Source: Altibacter sp.
GTDB lineage: Bacteria; Bacteroidota; Bacteroidia; Flavobacteriales; Flavobacteriaceae
DNA: 47,880 nt
NCBI GenBank assembly: GCA_002696485.1
Contig: NZTP01000076.1
Location: 1-47,880 of the forward strand
Direction: 5' to 3'
Each line of letters starts with the position of its first letter. The stretch's first letter is position 1. The notes under the pieces are model-generated. The model searched no databases. It was not told where the DNA came from and was given only the letters and a program-made list of their open reading frames with translations. The position numbers and the translations under genes are program-made. Positions 9,304 through 15,478 of this stretch are shown one piece after another.

Positions 9304-10803
9304 CTATTCCCAATCGGGCATAAAGGCATTTTCATATAAAAGTTCTCTTGAATCTTCCGCGCTTTCAATTTCAAGGCGGTACACATCCTTTTGTGATATT
9401 CCATCATTTGAGGTGTTTGTGAAGATAACAAAGGCTTCATTAGGAGAGAATATAGGCTCAAGATCGTTCGTTCCACTCGGTTTGTCCTGTGAAATATCCG
9501 TAGTAACATCGGTTACCAGATCATATACAAACATACGCATATTCAGCCTTCTATAATTCGCTCCTTGAAATCCGGAAACATCATAAGAATATAACACCAT
9601 TTGATTTGTAACAGATAAATTTAGACCGCTTGTTGCTCCCGGCATTCCCGTAAGGATTGTATCAAGTACATTTCCGGCAAAATCGATCGTATATATTTGT
9701 ACATCATACCCTTGTAGGTTGTTGGTCTTAAGCACTATGATATCATCGGTTTCACTTACGTCAACTTCAGATATCAAGGAACCATCGGGTGTTTGATAGA
9801 CGAGGTCGAGCCCTTGTCCGTTTGAATTTATTCGGTATAATTTATCCAATTGAGGAAAATAGATCATGTCACTGGTTGGAGGCCAAGAAAAGTTGATCTC
9901 GTTTAAATTGAACCCTGTAGGTTTTACAGCTCCCGTAACACGTTGTACATCGGTACCATCCCGCTTCATAGTGTAGATATGCACTTGTGCCCCGTCGTTC
10001 TGCAGAAAAGCAATTCGGTTTGCCGCAACATTTCGTCTTGGTCGATAGCTATTCTTTTCTTGGGAAGTGAGTTGAAATTCTGCTCCGGACTCATCGGCAG
10101 AGAAGATGACGTTATTCCCATTGATCTTTCTAACGAATAAAAAGCGATTATCTATAGGAGCACTAATAACTTCGAAGGTTCCTACCGGACTAAGAACAGG
10201 ATCATTGATGCCATCGGTTGCAGACACCTGCCAAAAGTACTTAGCGCCCAGAATTAGTGGAGAATACGTAAACGTTGTGTCTGCAATATCCTCAAATAAC
10301 TGCACATCATCATTTAGATCATTGCGAAGTTCTAGCGTATAAGTTATTGGGTCTTCATCGGGATCGGTTGTGGTCCACTCAAACACTGCTTCAATACTTT
10401 GTAAGACTTCATTCTCAGCGGGTGCAATTAGTTCGGGTGCCGCAGGAGGCCTATTGTTTGCTGTAGACACTTCCAATTCGAATACAACATTCACATCGGA
10501 ATTTGCAACCACCACCGTAGGTTCAAAATCTGTAATATATCCTTCAATTCTAGCCTCTACCGCGTATTCTCCCACGGGTACATTTTCAATTCTGAAAGCA
10601 CCCGTGCTGTCTGTAAACACTGTACTTGAAATAGGCTGAGTAGATATCCTTACGTTGACCAGCGGAGTGTTGGACCCCGAAGCCACAACGGTCCCTTTAA
10701 TTGTCCCGAGGTCATTTTCACCAATTCTATCCTCATTACAAGAAAATAAAAGAATTAGGAATACACCTATATACTTGAAATATGTTTTACTTCCTTTCAT
10801 CAT
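9304..10803 (-). CDS. Curli-operon lipoprotein with TolB-like propeller
   Basis: A 499-residue predicted lipoprotein, sixth and last gene of the curli operon. The signal peptide ends LLFSC (lipobox Cys). Then come a carboxypeptidase-regulatory-like beta-sandwich (GTIKGTVVASGSNTPLVNVRIST to about residue 110), a fibronectin-III-like domain (PAAPELIAPAENEVL to about 215, with FEWTTTDPDEDPITYTLEL and YFWQVSATDG) and a C-terminal propeller of TolB/WD40-like blades with repeated SADESGAEFQLT, MKRDGTDVQRVT and FSPNEAFVIFTN elements. No peptidase motif is present. A GTG one codon upstream could also start translation. Enterobacterial curli systems have no such protein. From position I infer a role at the outer face of the outer membrane in fibre anchoring or assembly. 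Confidence 0.8.
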   Translation of the reverse strand: MMKGSKTYFKYIGVFLILLFSCNEDRIGENDLGTIKGTVVASGSNTPLVNVRISTQPISSTVFTDSTGAFRIENVPVGEYAVEARIEGYITDFEPTVVVANSDVNVVFELEVSTANNRPPAAPELIAPAENEVLQSIEAVFEWTTTDPDEDPITYTLELRNDLNDDVQLFEDIADTTFTYSPLILGAKYFWQVSATDGINDPVLSPVGTFEVISAPIDNRFLFVRKINGNNVIFSADESGAEFQLTSQEKNSYRPRRNVAANRIAFLQNDGAQVHIYTMKRDGTDVQRVTGAVKPTGFNLNEINFSWPPTSDMIYFPQLDKLYRINSNGQGLDLVYQTPDGSLISEVDVSETDDIIVLKTNNLQGYDVQIYTIDFAGNVLDTILTGMPGATSGLNLSVTNQMVLYSYDVSGFQGANYRRLNMRMFVYDLVTDVTTDISQDKPSGTNDLEPIFSPNEAFVIFTNTSNDGISQKDVYRLEIESAEDSRELLYENAFMPDWE

Positions 10804-10810
10804 CACTGTG

Positions 10811-12220
10811 TTATTGGTTAGTTTTTAATTGTGTTTTTTTAGAACCGAAATGATAATTCAAACCTAAACCGAAGGTGTAGTGGAAATCGTCTCTTCTACC
10901 ACCAATTTGGCTGTCAATCTTATCTGAAAAATTAGAATTCCATTCTCCGCTCAATGTCATTGAAACACGATCTGAGACGGCATATTCTAAGCCGGCACCT
11001 ACCTTTAACAAAAAGAATGCGTCCCACCTGTCTAACAACTCTGTAGGCGAATCATCGGCAAACAGCATGATCCCGGGTCCCCCAAAAATATAGGGAGATA
11101 ATTTGTCGTGTGGTAAAATGTTATATTCCAACAGGAATGACTCACTGATCCACCAATGATTTTGTGTGGTTGTGGAATTCAATCTAAAAATTTGAAAATC
11201 GGCACCAAGACTTAATTCAGGAATCAAGCGATACTTATATCCAATCCCGGCCTTATAGTCTATAACGCCGGTGGTAAAATCACCGTCTATTAATGCAAAG
11301 CCCATATTGATATTCACGGCATGTCGGAAATTATGTTTTAAATATTTGCGCTCATAGAGGGCAGTTGATTCTTCCAACTCCTTCTCCAGCATGTATTGCT
11401 CCACTACTTCCTTATCCTTTGCCTCACCCTCCTTTGTAGACCATAGTCCATCTTTAATACCTTCATATATTAATACTTCCACCGCCTTTTCAATAGCTTC
11501 TTGAACTGCCATTTGTGTGGGTTCATTTTTAGTAAATCCTGTTTCTACTTCTAGTAATTTTTGAAAATTTACATAACGGAAGAGACCCACATCCACTGCC
11601 TGCGAAAGGATGGTCTTAGAGACGTTTACCGTCTTAAGAACTTCACCCGTAGAGGTAGATACAGCTCTTAAATAGACAGTAATTCTATCCTGTCTGTATT
11701 GTGAAGATCCCCCAACTCCAAAATAACGGGCACCAACACCTCCGGTTAAAATGTTTGAATCGTACGAAATGACCCCTCCTTCCAATAGAACACCTGCAAA
11801 AAGTAATGGGTTTAAACGTTGTGGAGGATCATTGGGGTTGGCTCTGTACTCATCTCTGGTCGTTCTAATTATATTTCGCTCATTTAAGAGGTTGCTCAAG
11901 TTCTCCCGTTCAATAGGTGTGAACCATTTTGAGTCTTCCAATGCTTTAATAAGAATGGTCGTTGCGCCTTGTGTAACCGCAGTACTAAATGTACTTCCGT
12001 TCTCTATATTCTTGTACTGCCCGGTTTGATCTTTAAAATTATATACCCCTACGTACGTTGGGCTGGCGGGTTCGGGTAAGTTAACCAACTTTTCGGTTTG
12101 CTGCGTAAATTCGGAAATTCGCGCTTCTTGATTACCAATGGGTTGATTGTAATATGCTCCACAACCTACCATTAATACTGACACAATACATAGACCTATA
12201 TACTTCATACAATTCACCAT
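10811..12220 (-). CDS. csgG: CsgG curli secretion channel with extra C-terminal barrel
   Basis: Outer-membrane lipoprotein forming the curli export pore. Residues 1-20 are a signal peptide with lipobox VGC; residues 21-262 match CsgG closely (YVGVYNFKDQTGQY, SKWFTPIERENLSNLLNERNIIR, GGVGARYFG, TVNVSKTILS, EAIEKAVEVLIYEGI). The constriction loop reads NIENGSTFSTA: the Phe of the E. coli gate is kept (Phe78), while the Tyr and Asn positions are Ile72 and Thr77, with one extra residue. After a charged linker (263-295), residues 300-469 form about eight amphipathic strands ending YHFG, a predicted small OmpA-like barrel absent from the 277-residue E. coli protein. An ATG four codons in (12208) is an equally possible start. 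It follows csgF by 10 bases. Confidence 0.92.
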   Translation of the reverse strand: MVNCMKYIGLCIVSVLMVGCGAYYNQPIGNQEARISEFTQQTEKLVNLPEPASPTYVGVYNFKDQTGQYKNIENGSTFSTAVTQGATTILIKALEDSKWFTPIERENLSNLLNERNIIRTTRDEYRANPNDPPQRLNPLLFAGVLLEGGVISYDSNILTGGVGARYFGVGGSSQYRQDRITVYLRAVSTSTGEVLKTVNVSKTILSQAVDVGLFRYVNFQKLLEVETGFTKNEPTQMAVQEAIEKAVEVLIYEGIKDGLWSTKEGEAKDKEVVEQYMLEKELEESTALYERKYLKHNFRHAVNINMGFALIDGDFTTGVIDYKAGIGYKYRLIPELSLGADFQIFRLNSTTTQNHWWISESFLLEYNILPHDKLSPYIFGGPGIMLFADDSPTELLDRWDAFFLLKVGAGLEYAVSDRVSMTLSGEWNSNFSDKIDSQIGGRRDDFHYTFGLGLNYHFGSKKTQLKTNQ

Positions 12221-12230
12221 ACCTTTGATG

Positions 12231-12605
12231 CTAGTTTGGAATTATTATTTGTGTCTGTTCTCCGGTAGTAATATCCAGAATATTAATCACAAGCCCTTCA
12301 TTAGATTCATAGACCTCGTATTCTAAATTTCCATCGGTGGATGTTCCAAGAGGTGGCAGACCATCCCCTCCAAATTGCTGTCCGAGCAATTGATTATTCA
12401 AACTTTCATTTAACGCGTCTAAATTGCCAAAACCGCCAAGTTGTGAGTCATCGGTAAAAGGATTTTGTGCATTTGCCGAGTTCAACAGCCACGTATAGTT
12501 AAACGGGTCTCCGCCAAAAGCCGGATTCTTTGGAGTATATACCAGTTGCTGCCCAAAACTATATGAAGTACCTGCCAAAAAGAGGAGTAGAATGATCGTT
12601 CTCAT
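12231..12605 (-). CDS. csgF: Curli assembly factor CsgF
   Basis: Secreted partner of CsgG that caps the channel and couples it to the nucleator. The 124 residues start with a Sec signal (cleavage after SYSFGQ). The mature N terminus holds the conserved NPAFGGDP motif followed by WLLNSANAQN, the part that by published structures inserts into the CsgG vestibule. The middle is Gln/Gly/Asn-rich (LNESLNNQLLGQQFGGDGL) and the end is a beta hairpin (GLVINILDITTGEQTQIIIPN), as in E. coli CsgF. It lies 10 bases after csgE and 10 before csgG. Confidence 0.93.
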   Translation of the reverse strand: MRTIILLLFLAGTSYSFGQQLVYTPKNPAFGGDPFNYTWLLNSANAQNPFTDDSQLGGFGNLDALNESLNNQLLGQQFGGDGLPPLGTSTDGNLEYEVYESNEGLVINILDITTGEQTQIIIPN

Positions 12606-12615
12606 GATGTATGTT

Positions 12616-13398
12616 TTAATATCGTTGTACTTTATTTTGTTCTTTACGTAATGTTTTCAATCGCCAAAATACCCTTTTTACAGCTTCTTCTGCTACTGCA
12701 TAAATAAAATCAGATTGTGGTCGTACTATAAACTCAAATATAATCTCGTCTCCTAAAAAGACCTCTATCTTGGTGTTATTTGCTAGAGAGAGGCTCTCCT
12801 TTATTTTTACAACAAGTTCTGCATTAATATTATTACGATTATAAAGACCCCAAAATTCTCTGTAAAAATCCCTGCCGGGTTTCGTTTTTGTTTCTTCCAA
12901 TACGATACCCCGAAGTTCAACGCCATCTTCTTTTTCATATCGTGCATCTTGGGAGTAGCTATTGTCTGCATCAATCCTTGCTGCAGCTTCTTCCTTTTCG
13001 TCTTCCGTCCCGTTTAACACGATTCTGTCTTTTCCAATAAGCTGATCTTTTGCATCATAGATTAGCAAGAGAATAATAATCCTATCTTTTTCTTGAGAAT
13101 TTATAGTAGTACTGGACAGGTTCTTCTTTTGACCGGGTTCTAAAACAATGCGACCGCTTTGGTCGTTCTTGGAACGATTGGAGTTCTGCGGATTTGATTT
13201 TATAACTGAAAGGACATACCGCAAACTCTGATTGATTCTGGTAGTATTAAAAGCAGATCCTACAATTTCAATGAATTCGGAATTGTATTCCAGATTAATT
13301 TTTGCTTCAACTTCTGTATTATATACCTGACCTTGTACCACATAACAAGAAAGCACAAGAATCCATAATACTATGATATGTTGATGTTTAAAATACAA
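12616..13398 (-). CDS. csgE: CsgE with N-terminal CsgH-like domain
   Basis: Predicted periplasmic curli chaperone of 260 residues, twice the size of E. coli CsgE. Residues 1-23 are a signal peptide. Residues 27-128 form a beta-sandwich pattern resembling the amyloid inhibitor CsgH: NQSLRYVLSVIKSN, then SGRIVLEPGQKK and RIIILLLIYDAKDQLIG. A charged linker (130-158, EDEKEEAAARI) leads to the CsgE domain at 160-255: LRGIVLEET, GRDFYREFW, IEVFLGDEIIFEFIVRP and a C-terminal helix. No in-frame ATG exists before the domain, so translation should start at the TTG at 13396-13398, 6 bases after the csgB stop codon. The CsgH assignment rests on pattern similarity and is less sure than CsgE. Confidence 0.85.
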   Translation of the reverse strand: MYFKHQHIIVLWILVLSCYVVQGQVYNTEVEAKINLEYNSEFIEIVGSAFNTTRINQSLRYVLSVIKSNPQNSNRSKNDQSGRIVLEPGQKKNLSSTTINSQEKDRIIILLLIYDAKDQLIGKDRIVLNGTEDEKEEAAARIDADNSYSQDARYEKEDGVELRGIVLEETKTKPGRDFYREFWGLYNRNNINAELVVKIKESLSLANNTKIEVFLGDEIIFEFIVRPQSDFIYAVAEEAVKRVFWRLKTLRKEQNKVQRY

Positions 13399-13404
13399 AA
13401 TGAA

Positions 13405-13920
13405 TTATCTTTTAATATTTCGAATAAAGACCGTCTGGTTTCTACCTTGCATCGAAATAAGTAATTTATCTGAAATGGAATTGGTTCCGTACCAAATTAA
13501 ATTCTGGTCCTTACCTCTTTGAATAACAGCCGCAGAATGCACCACATTTCCTCGAGAAAGATCGATGAAACTGTTGTTAACGCCAATTTGAAGTACACTT
13601 TCTTCGATATTGGCCGCTGTGATATCCAGTATGATTTCGTTATTATTCCCTCTTTGAAAGAGATTGACAGCACTTTTATTGGATTGCGTATTAACGACGG
13701 AAGTATTATAGTTCCCCACTTGCTGAATGTAGATAGCATTATTGGCAGAGGTATTCCTATTGGCTGCAATCTGAGAAGTTAAAAGGTCGAGTTGTGCCAC
13801 CTTATTTTGAAGATCGGTTCCTCCTAATGCTGAAGAACTTGTGGAATAGGTTTGTGCCATCAATAAACCACTTCCGATAAAGAACAAGAAGGTGAATAAA
13901 ATGTATGTTGCTGCCTTCAT
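13405..13920 (-). CDS. csgB: CsgB-like minor curlin
   Basis: A 171-residue secreted protein with a Sec signal (cleavage near LLMAQ) and five imperfect curlin-type repeats, each with a Q-x-G-x-x-N core: YIQQVGNYN, LFQRGNNN, VLQIGVNN, VIQRGKDQN and SMQGRNQ. The tail is basic (RNIKR), as in E. coli CsgB, where it contributes to surface anchoring and nucleation. Its position after csgA and before the assembly genes supports a nucleator role. The repeats are longer and less regular than those of the neighbouring CsgA-like protein. Spacing to csgE is 6 bases. Confidence 0.82.
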   Translation of the reverse strand: MKAATYILFTFLFFIGSGLLMAQTYSTSSSALGGTDLQNKVAQLDLLTSQIAANRNTSANNAIYIQQVGNYNTSVVNTQSNKSAVNLFQRGNNNEIILDITAANIEESVLQIGVNNSFIDLSRGNVVHSAAVIQRGKDQNLIWYGTNSISDKLLISMQGRNQTVFIRNIKR

Positions 13921-13973
13921 GGTAAATTATGCTAGGTTGTTATTTGTATTGTGATTTATAGGGGAAGTTAGTT

Positions 13974-14000
13974 AAAAAAGCTGAGAAGCTTATCTTTTTT
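13974..14000 (-). terminator. Possible attenuator between csgA and csgB
   Basis: On the minus strand AAGC and GCTT form a short stem around TTCTCA, flanked by complementary A6 and T6 runs. This makes a weak intrinsic terminator with a U-tract about 70 bases past the csgA stop and before csgB. It would let some transcripts read through. Confidence 0.4.
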
Positions 14001-14010
14001 AAGAAGTAAT

Positions 14011-14041
14011 GTATGGAAGCTACATTAGGTAACTTCCATAC
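14011..14041 (-). terminator. Long hairpin after csgA
   Basis: GTATGGAAG at 14011-14019 pairs with CTTCCATAC at 14033-14041; TAC and GTA continue the stem past one mismatch. There is no U-tract right after it, so it may protect the 3' end of a csgA-only RNA, with the weaker U-rich stem at 13974-14000 acting as the stop. Confidence 0.55.
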
Positions 14042-14071
14042 AATACTGCTAGTTACACTTAAAAGTTCTAA

Positions 14072-14902
14072 TTAAGACCCTCCTAAGTTGTGTTGGTTAG
14101 TTACAGAAGTGTTTCCTGCACCTAATTGTACAGTAGTACTTGAGTGACCAAGACCGTGCTGATGTGTATACTGGAAGTTCAACAATCCAACTTGTAATAC
14201 ATCGTTGTCATTGTCTCTTCCATACTGCTCAGTCCAAGATCCGTTTCCGATTCCAATTTGAAGGATATCATTATCGTTGTCACGACCGTGCTGATCAACA
14301 ACACTCCAGTTACCAAGACCAAACTGTAAAGATGTGTTTGTGTTACGTCTTCCTAATTGGTGCGTGTACTGGTAGTTACCGGCTCCAACTTGTAGTGCAT
14401 AGGTATCGTTTCTTCTACCTTCCTGAAGGATGTCAGACTCGTTGAAAGCTCCTAACTGAACAACATCTGCATCATTACGACGACCAAACTGATCGATATC
14501 AGAATCGTTACCCAATCCTAATTGGAACGTGTTCGCATCGTTACGACGTCCTTGCTGATACACGTCAGACTCGTTACCTACACCTAACTGTACTACGTTA
14601 GATACGTTACGACGTCCTCTTTGATCCACTTCAGAATCGTTGCTTGTTCCAACTTGTAACACATCAGACTCGTTAAGAATACCTCTTTGGTCAACATCAG
14701 ACATGTTCGTAACCCCATACTGGTCAACATCCGAATCATTCGCCAATCCTAATTGGAAGGTGTCTGAATCGTTCGATAAACCAACTTGGTTCACATTGGA
14801 ATTGTTTAAGATCCCCACTTGCAGGACATCATTGTCATTAAACTGTGCAAACCCTACGGCTGCGATCAGAAGCGCTGCTGCGCTCAAAACTACTTTTTTC
14901 AT
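14072..14902 (-). CDS. csgA: CsgA-like major curlin, 23 repeats of 11 residues
   Basis: Predicted amyloid fibre subunit, 276 residues. A 19-residue Sec signal (ending GFA) plus Gln-Phe leads into repeats from residue 22 to the end. The whole remainder is 23 consecutive gapless 11-residue units with consensus N-x-S-D-V-x-Q-x-G-x-x; Gln at position 7 is invariant and Gly at position 9 holds in all but the last. From unit 7 the units alternate: odd ones end in RR or RD, even ones in hydrophobic/Gly pairs, giving a 22-residue superperiod. The N-terminal half is acidic (NDSD, NESD). Curlin repeats in E. coli are 5 units of about 22 residues, so this is a longer, more regular, charged version. It is first in the operon after a long regulatory gap. 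Confidence 0.9.
   Translation of the reverse strand: MKKVVLSAAALLIAAVGFAQFNDNDVLQVGILNNSNVNQVGLSNDSDTFQLGLANDSDVDQYGVTNMSDVDQRGILNESDVLQVGTSNDSEVDQRGRRNVSNVVQLGVGNESDVYQQGRRNDANTFQLGLGNDSDIDQFGRRNDADVVQLGAFNESDILQEGRRNDTYALQVGAGNYQYTHQLGRRNTNTSLQFGLGNWSVVDQHGRDNDNDILQIGIGNGSWTEQYGRDNDNDVLQVGLLNFQYTHQHGLGHSSTTVQLGAGNTSVTNQHNLGGS
14136..14839 (-). repeat. 33-base tandem repeats within csgA
   Basis: The 11-residue units are encoded by diverged direct repeats of 33 bases. Forms such as AACGATTCGGATTC (and close variants) recur with the same phase along the gene. Copies differ mostly at third positions, so the array is old and held by selection on protein. Confidence 0.8.
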
Positions 14903-14949
14903 AATTTAAAAGATTTAAAGATTAATATTGGTTAATAAAAATTGTTTGT

Positions 14950-14957
14950 CAAATTTA
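14950..14957 (-). promoter_or_regulatory. csgA -7 element
   Basis: TAAATTTG on the minus strand fits TAnnTTTG exactly, 48 bases before the csgA ATG. The -33 position (around 14977-14981) reads TTAGAG and lacks TTG, which suggests a promoter that needs an activator. Confidence 0.5.
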
Positions 14958-14961
14958 GTTT

Positions 14962-14979
14962 GAGAATAGCATTATTCTC
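14962..14979. promoter_or_regulatory. Perfect 7-4-7 dyad in the csgA promoter spacer
   Basis: GAGAATA-GCAT-TATTCTC is a perfect inverted repeat lying between the -7 element and the expected -33 site of csgA. A protein bound here would block or remodel the promoter. Confidence 0.5.
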
Positions 14980-14997
14980 TAATTACTACATTATCAA

Positions 14998-15011
14998 ATT
15001 ATTATAATAAT
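14998..15011. promoter_or_regulatory. Perfect 14-base palindrome upstream of csgA
   Basis: ATTATTATAATAAT, about 40 bases upstream of the csgA -7 element. It is entirely A/T, so chance occurrence is less unlikely than for the other dyads. Confidence 0.3.
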
Positions 15012-15054
15012 GTATCGAAATACGATTTACGCATTTCTCCTTCTACATATAAAG

Positions 15055-15068
15055 GACAGATTTCTGTC
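15055..15068. promoter_or_regulatory. GACAGA dyad upstream of csgA
   Basis: GACAGA-TT-TCTGTC is a perfect 6-2-6 inverted repeat, about 100 bases upstream of the csgA -7 element. It has mixed base composition and is a candidate regulator site. Confidence 0.4.
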
Positions 15069-15241
15069 TACTCTATTTTCAACTTCAAAAAAATTTCAAA
15101 TACCCATACAAATGTCATCGATGTCAAGACGACTATTAGGCTTAATCAGTATGGTAAAAAATGAGGAGTATAATTAAGAATCACTTGGTTAGTTACATTC
15201 TAATTACATTTCAAATATCTAAATTATTTTCTAATTAAAAC

Positions 15242-15259
15242 ATACGTGCTTACACGTAT
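15242..15259. promoter_or_regulatory. Second perfect 7-4-7 dyad upstream of csgA
   Basis: ATACGTG-CTTA-CACGTAT has the same 7-4-7 geometry as the dyad in the csgA promoter but a different sequence. It lies about 285 bases upstream of the -7 element. Confidence 0.4.
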
Positions 15260-15423
15260 ATTCTTTTAAATCAATGTTTTGTAGGAATTTTCTCGTTAAA
15301 GAGATTAGTAGGAATCGACTTACATATCGAAAAGCTCGTTTAAAGACACAAAAAGCCGGAACGTTCAAATATGTTAATTTTTTGTTAAAACAATTTTCGT
15401 AGGAAAATATTTCAAATTTGCAT

Positions 15424-15459
15424 AAAAAAGCGGCTGATTTAGAAAGAAAATCAGCCGCT
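15424..15459 (-). terminator. glnN terminator
   Basis: A perfect 12-bp stem (AGCGGCTGATTT at 15429-15440 with AAATCAGCCGCT at 15448-15459), a 7-base loop and, on the minus strand, a following T6 run. It lies 20 bases past the glnN stop and insulates the csgA control region. Confidence 0.9.
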
Positions 15460-15478
15460 ACTATAAGAGTGAAAGGTA

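Larger units (their letters stand above)
14903..15423 (-). other. Long AT-rich upstream region of csgA
   Basis: The only gap over 300 bases in the window. It holds the csgA promoter and at least four perfect dyads, listed separately, and ends at the glnN terminator. I find no ORF, tRNA or convincing small RNA promoter/terminator pair in it on either strand. Its length is unusual next to the packed genes around it and points to multi-site control of csgA. Confidence 0.6.

Noticed and set aside
14136-14839. CRISPR-like array with a 33-base period
   Set aside because: There are no unique spacers; the period is 11 codons of a continuous reading frame with a signal peptide, and copies diverge at third positions.
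14140-14909. Plus-strand ORFs opposite csgA
   Set aside because: They are shadows of the repetitive coding sequence, without a promoter or recognisable product.
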